Assembly: GCA_002179805.1 (NCBI GenBank)
Contig: NAVB01000211.1
Coordinates: 124,001-188,000, forward strand
Reading direction: 5' to 3'
Origin: Acanthamoeba lenticulata
Taxonomy: Eukaryota; Discosea; Longamoebia; Acanthamoebidae
Length of the DNA stretch: 64,000 nucleotides
The position numbers were made by a program, and so were the translations under genes. The notes under the pieces were generated by a model, which saw nothing but the letters and a program-made list of their open reading frames with translations, ran no database searches and was not told the origin of the DNA. This document shows, piece after piece, positions 51,965-62,300 of the stretch. Within the stretch, counting starts at the first letter, position 1; each line of letters begins with the position of its first letter.

Positions 51965-53200
51965 TTATTTTCCTGCCGTGCTGAAGGGCTGGGACTGGGC
52001 CTCGCGTAGTAAATGGTTGCAGACCCACTCGTCCCAGGGGCAGCCGTTGGCCCGCGCCCACTGAAGCACGTCCAGGTGGCCGTCTGATGCTGCGCCGCTA
52101 CAAGTGCTCTCGTCCCAGGGGCAGCCATTGGCCCTGGCCCACTGGAGCACGGCTAGGTGGCCTCCTCTGGCCGCACAAGCACACGTTGACTCGTCCCAGG
52201 GGCAGCCGTTGGCACGCGTCCACTGGAGAAGCTCCAGGTGGCCTCCTCTGGCCGCGCTGCTGCAAGTAGCTTCGTTCCAAGGGCAGCCATTGGCACGCAC
52301 CCATTGAAGCACGTCCATATGGCCTCCTCTGCCCGCGCTGCTGCAGGTAGCTTCGTGCCATGGGCAGCCATTGGCGCGCGCCCATTGAAGAACGTCCATA
52401 TGGCCTCCTTCAGCTGCATCGTCACAAGTGTGCTCGCTCCATGGGCAGCCGTTGGCACGCGCCCACTGGAGCATCTCCAGGTGGCCTCTGGCCGCCATCC
52501 TGCAAGTCGATTCGTCCCAGGGGCAGCTGTTGGCGCGCGCCCACTGGAGCACGTCCAGGTGGCCTCCCAGGGCAGCAAAGGTGCAGACAAACTTGTCCCA
52601 TGGGCAGTCGTGAGCGCGAGCCCATCGCAGCATCTCCAAGTGGCCGATTCGAGCTGCATTGCGGCAAGTTCTCGCATCCCAGGGGCAGCCGTTTGTGCGG
52701 GCCCACTGGAGCACGTCCAAATGGCCTCCTTCAGCTGCGGTGGAACAAATGTGATTGTCCAACGGGCAGCCATTGGCCCTGGCCCACTGGAGCACGGCCA
52801 AGTAGCCTCCCAAAGCCGCGTAACTGCAGGTATACTCGTTCCACGGGCAGCCATTGGCACGTGCCCACTGGAGCAAGGCCAAGTGGCCTCGCCTGGCCGC
52901 ACTGGCACAGGTGCGCTCGTCCCACGGGCAGCCGTTGGCGTGCGCCCACTGAAGCACGGACAGCCAACCCTTGCTCGCCACTTGCAATACAAACTTGGAG
53001 CTAGGGTAAGTGAGTGGCAGCTGGGTGCGTTGAGCCGCCTGGCGCCACGTGCCGCACACGGCACGACAGGCCGGCAGGGCGAGGGGCTCTACAAAGTCTA
53101 AGATTAACGATACGAGCTCCACCATGAGACCACCCATGCCTCCCGCCACTTCCTCGGGGACGGTCTTTTCCCTACGATCAAATTCATCTTCGCAATTCAT
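51965..53200 (-). CDS. CPWD-repeat protein with F-box-like start (intact, 12 repeats)
   Basis: Single exon, 411 residues. An F-box-like helix region (LMVELVSLILDFVEPLALPACRAVCGTW cut here in two parts: LMVELVSLILDF and VEPLALPACRAV) is followed by 12 tandem repeats of 27 residues, with core GHLxVLQWARANGCPWDExTC. One unit (sixth) is one residue shorter. The helix-turn-helix pattern (GHL..L.WA) is ankyrin-like but diverges from classic ankyrin. Similar WARANGCPWD repeats are known in large families in Acanthamoeba and in giant viruses of amoebae such as pandoraviruses. An F-box would make it a substrate adaptor of an SCF ubiquitin ligase (inference). A truncated relative is at 1885-2435. Confidence 0.85.
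   Translation of the reverse strand: MNCEDEFDRREKTVPEEVAGGMGGLMVELVSLILDFVEPLALPACRAVCGTWRQAAQRTQLPLTYPSSKFVLQVASKGWLSVLQWAHANGCPWDERTCASAARRGHLALLQWARANGCPWNEYTCSYAALGGYLAVLQWARANGCPLDNHICSTAAEGGHLDVLQWARTNGCPWDARTCRNAARIGHLEMLRWARAHDCPWDKFVCTFAALGGHLDVLQWARANSCPWDESTCRMAARGHLEMLQWARANGCPWSEHTCDDAAEGGHMDVLQWARANGCPWHEATCSSAGRGGHMDVLQWVRANGCPWNEATCSSAARGGHLELLQWTRANGCPWDESTCACAARGGHLAVLQWARANGCPWDESTCSGAASDGHLDVLQWARANGCPWDEWVCNHLLREAQSQPFSTAGK
52030..52970 (-). repeat. 81-base tandem repeats (12 copies) coding the CPWD units
   Basis: The minus-strand core ACGGCTGCCCCTGGGACGA recurs every 81 bases with moderate divergence, so copies are distinguishable. The array keeps frame throughout. Confidence 0.9.
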
Positions 53201-53494
53201 GAATTCGTCGTGTGCCCAAAAGTTTTCTTGTGTAGCCAGTTTTCGCCCTATGGACGAAAGACATCTTTCTGGCGTTTAATTAATTTATCGCGCGGTGAGA
53301 AGGAACCAGGCAGTGCTCATCACGGCAACATCGCCACGCCTACCTCGCGTAGGGGCCAGAGTAGCACAGGGCGAAAGTAAAGGACGAAAAGACTATCGCA
53401 ACGAGATATGTTACTCACTAACTCTCTTTGTTTGACAAACGGGGTTCCACGCGTGAGACTTAGCTGAAGTAGACGTTGCGGCATGGCTACTCTG

Positions 53495-53715
53495 TTACTT
53501 CCAGGAGGCGATCTTGCCGCAGCTGGGGCACTTAGTACCGATACGGGCTTGAGGCGTTGCGGCACAGGCGTGGCACACGGCAATCACACAGCCATTCTTA
53601 CAAACAGCCTGTACCCCCTTGTGAATGACCAGGAAGTGGTGCAGCTTTTCCGGATATATATAAGTACCTGATGTTGCTTGACCATGTTGTTACCGCATCC
53701 AGAGCACTTTCCCAT
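53495..53715 (-). CDS. 53-residue zinc-ribbon (multi-CxxC) protein
   Basis: Two exons (53715-53668 and 53608-53495) separated by a 59-nt intron with a GTACTT donor and a clean cag acceptor. The product starts MGKCSGCGNNMVKQHQ, then has CKNGC, CHAC and a final KCPSCGKIASWK. Four Cys pairs (C4-x2-C7, then CKNGC, CHAC, CPSC) make one or two zinc knuckles, as in small zinc-ribbon or rubredoxin-like proteins. No named family is claimed. It is easy to miss because each exon is below 40 codons. Downstream is the CPWD-repeat gene, upstream tRNA-Gly. The frame is exact across the splice and Cys spacing is regular, so it is probably real. Confidence 0.72.
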
Positions 53716-53987
53716 GGCAGTAGCGTTGGTGAGTAGGTAAGTGGTTTGTGTGGTGGGTAGGGTTGTTGTTTTGAGTCTGGAGAGTTGGCAACGCAGCTAT
53801 TTGTAGTGTGGTCAATGACCGTTTCTTCATGGAAAGCGCACCACGGTCCGGGTTGCGGTGAGGAGACAAGAACGACAGCGCAGGACTTGCCCGGACACAC
53901 TACACCGAAAAAAAAGGTATGAACAACAAACAGAAAGAGGAGGGAGGAAAGAGCAGGAAAAGAAGCAAACTCGAATATCAAAATTAA
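53716..53987. other. Intergenic region upstream of the zinc-ribbon gene
   Basis: No gene is seen. It presumably holds the minus-strand zinc-ribbon promoter and the 3' flank of tRNA-Gly. Purine-rich from about 53920. Confidence 0.4.
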
Positions 53988-54058
53988 TGCATCCGCCGGG
54001 AATTGAACCCGGGTCTCCCGCGTGGCAGGCGGAAATCTTGCCACTGGACCACGGATGC
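53988..54058 (-). tRNA. tRNA-Gly (GCC)
   Basis: Minus strand. Acceptor GCATCCG with CGGATGC and discriminator A, anticodon stem TCCGC/GCGGG with loop CTGCCAC (anticodon GCC), T loop TTCAATT. TTTT follows on the minus strand. Confidence 0.95.
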
Positions 54059-54190
54059 TTCTCTACTTTTGTGGTAGATTGGTCGTAAACTCGATATTGT
54101 ATCTGCGCCTTTTTTCGTCAGAGCTTGTTCGCAAGGTACTGTGATGAAGTTGTGGCCACACGCAATAGCCTTTGCAAGATGTCAAGATCT

Positions 54191-55620
54191 TTACTGTGGG
54201 TGGAGGTCAAACACAGCCAACAGAGGCAAATGGTCACTACCAAACACGGACGTTGGAAGACCATGGTAGTTCACGTTCGTTTGGAGCAACTCCACCGCGG
54301 CTTCGGTCTTACCCCTCTCCCTCACATCCTTCCATCGTTTCTCGTTCTCGCGTTCCACCCAACCCTCTGGACCCTCTTCTGTACGGAGAGCCTCCTCTTC
54401 AGGCACCTCGAGGAGATATGTAGGCCTTGCGTAGGCCGGCGCATACCAGATATAGTCAATCGTCCAGCAACGGCGGGCAGTCACCGTGGTATGTGAAGGC
54501 TCCTGCTCGCAGGAACCTTTATCATCTGGGTTGAGCACGATGCGATTCTGGTCCTTCTGGAGAGCGCCGTAGATATCATAGGCGCTTCGCATGCGGGTGC
54601 GACTGTGCGAGTCGACTGGTAGTGGAATCTCCTCACGCATGTAGCGGTAGATGGCCGACTGTGCCGAGTTATTGAAGTCGCCACAAAAAAAGATGGGCAG
54701 GTGGCTCTGGTTGTACTCGCGCTCGGCCAACGCCCGCATCTCCTTGATTCCCTCTCCCACTGCGGCACGCACAGGTAAGTACTGCAGCCTGCCCAACGAC
54801 AGAGCCTGGAGGAGAGGTGGTACCTTCATGCAGCTCCTTCAACTGGTCATCGAGCTTGGTAGAATCCCAGTAGAGATGCGTCGTGGCGACGAGTATGAGC
54901 TCTTTCTTCTTTTGTTGTTTGTCCTGCAGTGCGGTGCTGTCCCCTCCAGCCACGGGCTGTCCGCTCTTCGACCTGCTCTTGTCCTCGAGGAGCACCATCA
55001 GAGCCACTCGATCATGTTTGTCCTTGAAGTTGATAGACTTTTCCATCACCAGCTTAAAGCGGTCACCTTTAAAGAAGATACCGCATCCATCCTTCTTCTC
55101 CACGCCTGCGTATCCATTGCGTCTCAATACGACGCTACTTGCAGGGGGCTCTTAATGAGGAGGGGTTCTGATGCCTCTTACCTGACCACGAGCTGCCATG
55201 AATTGAAGGTCGCTTGACGTACACGCTCGCATAGCCCAGCTGGGCCAGCTCAGTGTTGAAGAACTCCCAGTACTCGGTCAGTTCCTGGAAGCACAGTACG
55301 TCGGCCGGTGTCGTGGTCAGGTGCTTAATCTCGTTGAGTAGTGTATGCTTTCGTCGCTTCCACGCAAGGTACTCAGGCTTCACGTAGGGGAAGTGTGTGG
55401 GCAAGCCAAGGTTGCTGTGAAGTGGGGGGGGGGTAAGCGTGAGAAGCACAAAGCTGGTGAAAGTAGACGCGGTGCCGCACCTGCCCAAGATGTTGAACTG
55501 AGCAATGGAGAAGGTGGACGCAACGGGTGGTGCTTGGCCCGCCGCATTGTCTCCTCCCCTCACAATAGGGATGAGTTTGCGGGCTGCAGGCGAAGCTGCC
55601 GCGACGGCTTGCTTTTTCAT
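54191..55620 (-). CDS. CCR4/nocturnin-like exonuclease-endonuclease-phosphatase (EEP) protein
   Basis: A metal-dependent EEP-fold hydrolase, CCR4/nocturnin/ANGEL-like, about 415 residues in four exons (55620-55481, 55414-55187, about 55134-54824, 54759-54191). Motifs: STFSIAQFNILG (Mg site Asn), DVLCFQELTEY (catalytic Glu), KKDGCGIFFK, LILVATTHLYW, PIFFCGDFNN (Asp/Asn), TIDYIWY, and the final SVFGSDHLPLLAVFDL (Asp-His). No leucine-rich repeats, so it is nearer nocturnin or ANGEL than full CCR4. The substrate could be poly(A) or a nucleotide cofactor such as NADP(H). One intron near 55135-55186 is only about 50 nt, with alternative acceptors. Confidence 0.85.
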
Positions 55621-55764
55621 CTTCAGGAACAAGTTTGCCGTTTGCTGAACTCCCAACCAGCCACGACAAAAGCGGGCAAAAACTCTATTATTTGGCCGAC
55701 ATCGCCGCCCACCACGAGCGACAACGACAACTACACGCTCGCGCGGCGCCGATCAGCTGCGGGG

Positions 55765-58700
55765 CTAAGCTTCGCCATCGGAAGAGGGTTCGCGGCCCTG
55801 GATGGCCTCCGTGAGGGCAGAGATCCAATCACGGCACTCCTTCTCGTCGGCGGCCTGCAGGTAAAACGTGCGGCGGCTGTTGTGGTAGATCGCGAACGAG
55901 TGCTTCTTCTTGGTTTCCGCCTCGGCAAGCGTCACCACACAGCCCTCGAGCAGCACGCAGCCCTTGCCCGCCCCCTTGTTGGCGTTCTCGTAGTAGTACA
56001 AGTTGCCATCTTGCAGAACGAACCAGCGCTGTATCATGACACGAACAGTAAGCAACAATTTTGTTTGTTACACCAGCCGGCTAGACAACAGCACCACCAG
56101 CAAGGCGGGGCTGCCATACCTTCTTCCAGTTGCGAACGAGGCCACCCTCTTTGGTGAGCCAACCCTCTTTGAGCACAACACCCGCGAGCTGACGTTGCGT
56201 CTTTGGCTGTGGAGGCGATCATGTGAGAGACGAGTCACATGAAGGTACGCAGAACACAGGACGGCTAGAATGCACCTTGCGGGAGAAGAGCTGCTCCTTG
56301 ATTGAGGCGCGAATGGGTTTGACCACCTTCATGGTGGTTGCGCCAGCGCGTCGACGGGCGATCTCCTCAGCTTCAGTCATGAGCTCTACCTGACGCTTGA
56401 GATCGCGTTCGCGCTGGGCAGCCCGCCGCTTCTCCTCATCGAGCGCTTCGGCGGCCTGGCGCGCCTTTTGCCGGAGCTCCTCCATCTCGCGCTCCATTTC
56501 CTCAATGCGAAGGGCTGAATGTGCTGCCTTCTTGACAAAGAGCTCCTCCTTCTTGTGCCATTCCTCGGCCTCGCGCTTCTCGGCCTGCTCCCGTTCTTGT
56601 GCCCGCTTGGCCTCGTGCGCTGCCGGGTCCGCACGGAGCTCTTCCACTTGATGTTTGTTCCACGATTCCAGCGCAAACGAGAGCACTCGTAATGAGCTTC
56701 TGACAAGGCCCAACACCACTTCTACCGGGAGGGGGGGGGGAAGCTCTGTACAGTTGAGAAGGCCAGCTTGCTCCGGGGTGAGCAGCTTGGTGAGCTCGTT
56801 GACGAGGTCCTCCCTCCCCCTGTGTTAAGGGGAAAACTATGAGTTTAGCGGGTCGTTTCTATACGAACACAAACATCACCTACCGGATCAAACGGTCGAT
56901 TTCTTCCTTAGAGAGGTCGAGCTCCTGCTTCAGCTCGCCGTTTTCGCTCTTGGTGTCCTTTAGTTGCTCATTCGCGCTCTCGACCTGCCTCCCCCATATG
57001 TAGCGCATTCAGACCTCTGTAGTTGTTTGAATTACGGTGGAGCACGTACATCGAGGAGGGCCTGCTTAAGCTCGTAGTGAAGCCGTCTGACCTGCGAGCC
57101 GAGCTCCATGTCCTTGTTCTCGACCTCCCGAATGAGTCGCTCCTTTTCGGCCTCCCTGTAGATTCACATAGCGCAGGTGAGCTGGCCGGGCCGCTAAGCT
57201 GCGTTGGCGGAGGTAGTGAACCGGTCGTTGAGCTCCTGCTTGAGGCGCGAGATCTTGGTCTTGTTCTGGTACTCTTCCTCCTGCACGCCCTTGAGGTCGT
57301 CCTGCAGCTGCTCGATCTGTACGGTGGATGCCATGAGGAGCTTCTTCATCTCCACCTTCATCTCGGCCACCCGCACGGGATCGAGCATGTCGCTCGGAGA
57401 GTCGTCTTCGCACTCGCTGTCCCGTCTTCCCCCCGCGCCAATCAAGGACGCGCGCGATGGCGTGCTGGACCGGCTGGACGGTTTGTACGGCGATGCCGTG
57501 GCGCCGCGACCAGCAGGCGAGGAAGCGGGGGCTGGCAGGCGCGGGATGACGCTCGGCGGAGCCCAGTCATTGCCCTTGAGCTTGCGCATCTCGGACTCGA
57601 GGAAAATGGCGTAGCGCTTGAGAGCCTTGACCTCTTTGCGCAACATGGCGATGATCTCATTGAGCTCTTCAACACTCCTCTGCTTGTTCACCTGTACCGA
57701 GTTCTTGATCGTCTTGGCCCTGTTTTACGCCGCCACGCACAAATGAGGCTGTGTGCTGGGCATGAGTGGTGAGTGAAAGAAAGGGACTCGTGCGAACCGC
57801 TGGCCAAAGCGCAGGGTCGAGATTGTCTCCTCGGCGTTGAACTCATGCGGTGAGCAGGTGCACACGAGGGTCGTCTTGCTGTTGCCTCCCAGCGATTCCT
57901 GCAGTCACGTTGGCGTATGAAATGTTAGGGCAGCCCTGTAATGGCAGTGCGCTACGGGCTTGACGATGGTACCTTGAGAATGTGCGTAAGCTTGGAATCA
58001 CGGTAGGGCACGTGTGATTTGCTCTTGGACGTGAGTGCATTGATGCAGTTACCCAGCGCAGAGAGTGACTTGTTGATGTTCTTGGCCTCCTCCAGAGTAT
58101 TGCCCTTTGCGCCCGTCTTGGCCACCTTCTCCGAGCCTGTTGGGCCCTTTAGTTTCGTAACATGCGGCGAACAAGGACGAGGTAGGGTCAAGTACCAGCC
58201 AAATCGGCGAGGTTAAGGCGGCCGGTCTTGGTCGAACCATCGGCAAGCCGCTGGTGGAGGGTCAAGATGAAGAGACTGTGCGAGCGGCTGCTGACGTCGT
58301 TCATGTGCGTGGGTGTAACGGCCCTGAACTTGTCGCCGAGCCGCAGGAGTTCAAGCACCTCGTCCTCGGTCGTCACGAACTCCTCGGTAAGGTCCTCCAC
58401 CCACACGCCCCGGCTGGGCGTTTCATGGACCTTGAGGTTGGTGTTCTTGGGGTTGAGCAAGTCGCGCACGCGTTCCTTGTAGATTTCCAAGAACGAGCAC
58501 TTGATTGTGAACTCAGTCCCCTCTGTATCCTCCTTGATCCGCTTAAACAATTGGCTTCATGTACACCAACGCACATGTGTGAGGTTCGTGGGTGGCAAAA
58601 CATCAGGCGGGGTGGTGGTACCTGCAGGCTCGAGGAATGACACCCCGCTCCTCGCTGTCGAGGGAACGACCAAACATGGTGAACGACTTGCCTGAGCCGG

Positions 58701-59151
58701 TCTGGCCATACGCAAAGATAGTTCCGTTGTAGCCATTCAGCACGTCTCTGTGGGTTACACCATGCTCTCAGTGAGACGCTCAAAGTGAAAAAGTGAAGAA
58801 AGTGCGCGTACACGATAGTCTCTTGCGCTACCACGTCGTACACGTCCGCCTGTCGGGTTGCAACGATGGTGGCCGTGACCGTTACGAAAATGCAAAAAAT
58901 AAACAAAAAACGACACGGTGGCAAAGTCGTGCCTGAGGCGCATCGCCACCGAAGGCACGGTCAAAGGCAAACACATCGGGAGAGCCACGCTGAATAATAA
59001 ATTGGCCGTCCGACCGGGACACCTCGACAGTGCGCTGGTCATCGTGTATGACGAAGGCCGTGCCAGCACCTCGCATGCCAGCGGCCTCCACCGCTTTTTC
59101 CCGTTCATTTACTGGCCTGAAGCGGACCACCACCCTCACGTTGCAGTCCAT
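55765..59151 (-). CDS. N-terminal-motor kinesin with a C-terminal PH domain
   Basis: A plus-end-directed microtubule motor, 846 residues in 13 exons. The head begins [19 protein letters not shown] (kinesin-1 style) and carries P-loop [37 protein letters not shown] and [13 protein letters not shown]. The neck ([13 protein letters not shown]) and a coiled coil interrupted by a Ser/Pro-rich hinge follow. A PH domain closes the protein: [20 protein letters not shown], then [18 protein letters not shown]. Kinesin-1 heads normally end in cargo tails, whereas PH domains are typical of kinesin-3 tails. The first intron (58850-58932) is GC-AG (CAG|GCACGA). Divergent from topoisomerase II. Confidence 0.9.
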
Positions 59152-59354
59152 GCTGTTGGGTGGAGAATAAAACACGAGCACAACTTCGCCCTTGCTCTGA
59201 AGTGATTGCCAAGAATTCAACGCGGAATTACGGGCTTTCACCATTGGCGCCAAAAACGTTCTTCTGGAATGGTTGGCGCGCGCGGAACGGCGGGAAAAAT
59301 GGGCGCCAACAACGAACGCAGCCTCTTGCCTGGCAAATCCTCCTCTCACACGTC
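59152..59354. promoter_or_regulatory. Bidirectional kinesin/topoisomerase II promoter with clustered E2F-like sites
   Basis: This 203-base gap contains ttggcgccaaaa (59244-59255), ttggcgcgcgcgg (from 59273), cggcgggaaaaa (59288-59299) and gggcgccaac (59301-59310). All fit E2F/DP consensus variants and are packed in 67 bases. No TATA box in either direction. Confidence 0.6.
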
Positions 59355-62300
59355 ATGTCTGACGATGAATACGACTTCTCGGATGGCTACTCGCCTGTAA
59401 AAAAGGTGCACTCTTCCCACAGCAGTTCTATGTGTTTTCTTTGGCTAACAACTCCACATCTGTCTTTTTGTTTTCATTTCAGGCTCCTGCGAAGAAGGTA
59501 GGCTCATCTTGTCGTTCTGAAAGTTGTTTCTCTGTCTCACCCAGAGAGGTAGGTCACAGGTACCAAGCGCGTTGCTACAAAACCGCCCAAGAAGCAAGCC
59601 GCACCCAAGCAGGCTCGCAAGGTAATCCTGAGCGAGGACGACGCAAGCGACCAGTCCTTCGAGGCAGTGCAGCCTAAGTCACACGATGGCAAGACGATCG
59701 AGCAAATCTACCAAAAGAAGACGCCCTTGGAGCACGTTCTTCTGAGGCCAGACACTTATGTGGGCTCGATCGAGATGCGCGAGGAGAAGATGTGGGTCTA
59801 TGACGATCTCGTAGGCATGAACTACCGCGAGATCTCCTACGTCCCTGGCCTCTACAAGATCTTCGACGAAATCTTGGTCAACGCAGCGGACAACTACCAG
59901 CGTGATAAGACCATGGACAAGATCATGGTCACCATCAACGCCGACACCAACACCATCACCGTTTGGAACAACGGTCAAGGTTCGTGCCTTCTTACGCTTT
60001 TCGGGGTGCTCGTCGCCCGTCAGCATCTGCACAAAGCACAAGTGCTGATTGCCTGAACAGGTATCCCAGTGGAGCTGCACGCCGAGGAGAGGATGCACGT
60101 CCCCGAGCTCATTTTCGGGCACCTCCTCACGTCGTCAAACTATGACGATGACATGAACAAGGTGACGGGCGGCCGCAACGGCTACGGCGCCAAGCTGGCC
60201 AACATCTTCTCGACCCACTTCAGCGTGGAGTGTCTCGACAGCACGCGCAAGAGGAAGTTCTTCATGGAGTGGGAGGACAACATGTCTACGCGTCACGAGC
60301 CCGTGATCAAGTCCTCCACGCTCAAGAAGGACTACACGCAGGTGAGCTTTACGCCCGACCTCAAGCGGTTCAACATGAAGGCCTTCGACAAAGACATTAT
60401 CGCGCTCTTCACCAAGCGCGTGTACGACATCGCCGGCTGCAACCCGAAGCTAAAGGTCTACCTCAACGAGCAACTCATCAAGATCAACAGCTTCGAGAAA
60501 TATGTCGCGCTCTACTTCGAGAAGAAGGATGTGCCCCACGTCTTCCAGCAGATCAACGACCGCTGGTCCGTGTGCGTCGCGCTCAGCAGTTCTGGCCAGT
60601 TCCAGCAAGTGAGCTTCGTCAACAGCATCTGTACGACCAAGGGCGGAACCCACGTCAAGTACGTGACGGACAAGGTGACGAAGGAGCTCGCGCCCGTCAT
60701 CAACAAGAAGAACAAGGGTGGCGCCGAGATCAAGGGTCACCAGATCAAGAACTATGTCTGGATCTTCGTCAACGCCCTCATCGTCAACCCCGCCTTCGAC
60801 TCGCAGACCAAGGAAGCCCTCACGAGCCAAGCCACCAAGTTCGGCTCCAAGTGTGAGCTTCCTCCCGAGTTCGTCAAGAAGAGTACGTCTTACCCGTTTG
60901 TTCTCATCCTTAATGGTCACTTTGTCGCTTACTCACCGCCACGGTAATGTAGTTGCGAGCAAGTGCACCATTGTCGAGAACGTGCTTCAGTTTGCCCAGT
61001 TCAAGCAGAAACAGCAGCTGGGCCGCAAGGGCGGCACGAAGAAGACCCGAGTGAGTGGCATCGTCAAGCTGGACGATGCCAACGAGGCTGGTGGAAGAAA
61101 CGCCGACAAGTGCACGCTGATCCTCACGGAGGGAGACTCGGCCAAGACGCTTGCCGTGAGCGGTCTCTCGGTTGTCGGGCGCGATCGATACGGCGTGTTC
61201 CCGCTCAAGGGCAAACCCCTCAACGTCCGCGACTCGACGCACAAGCAGATCATGGACAACGCCGAGTTTGGCCATATCATGCAGATCCTTGGCCTCAAGC
61301 CCAACGTCAAGTACGAATCTACGAAGGGCCTGCGCTATGGCCGCCTCATGATCATGGCTGATCAGGTACGCGATATGCCTTACTCCGATCCGCTTCAAGC
61401 GTCTTCTCTCACACTTTGTTATCGTCATTTGTGTGGTCTGCCTTTTATCAAAGGATCACGATGGTTCGCACATCAAGGGTCTCGTTATCAACTTTGTTCA
61501 CCACTTCTGGCCCGACTTGCTCAAGACTCCCGGCTTCCTCACCGAGTTTATCACTCCGATCGTGAAGGTGAAGTCGTTTTGCTAATTGGCACCGTGGGAC
61601 GGTCTGCTTACTCTTCTTCTGTCTTGCGTGTAGGCCACGAAGGGAAAAGAAACCATTTCCTTCTACACCATAACCGAGTACGAGTCCTGGAAGCAGAAGA
61701 CCAACAACGGACAAGGCTGGAAGATCAAGTACTACAAGGGTCTCGGTACTTCCTCGGGTCAGGAGGCCAAGGAGTATTTCTCCGAGCTCCAGCGGCACAA
61801 GATCGACTTTGCCTGGGGCGGAGACGAGGACGGCGACGCCATCGACATGGCCTTCAACAAGAAGAGGGCGAACGATCGTAAGAAATGGATCACCGAATTC
61901 AAGCCCGGCACCTATGTGGACCAGGATGTCGACGAGCTGATCTACAGCGACTTCATCCACAAGGAGCTTATCCACTTCTCGATTGCCGACTGCGCTCGCT
62001 CGATCCCATCGCTAGTCGACGGGCTGAAGCCCGGTCAGAGAAAGATCCTCTACACCTGCTTCAGCAAGAACATCCGGGAGGAGATAAGGGTTGCGCAGCT
62101 CAGTGGCTCAGTTTCGCTGCACTCGGCCTACCACCACGGCGAAGAGTCGCTCAACAAGACCATCGTCGGCATGGCCCACAACTTTGTCGGCTCCAACAAT
62201 ATCAACCTCCTCTTCCCGGCTGGCAGCTTCGGTAGTCGTATTCAGGGCGGCAAGGACGCTGCTAGCGCCAGGTACGCCAGCCAATCAACCTGCAGTAGCG

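Noticed and set aside
52030..52970. Regular 81-base periodicity resembling a CRISPR array
   Set aside because: There are no distinct spacers; the whole unit is conserved and coding, and the genome is eukaryotic.
52238..53101. Plus-strand ORFs over the CPWD-repeat array
   Set aside because: Antisense of an 81-base coding repeat; their periodicity mirrors the real gene.
54651..55217. 188-codon plus-strand ORF
   Set aside because: Antisense to the EEP nuclease, whose motifs and splices are clear.
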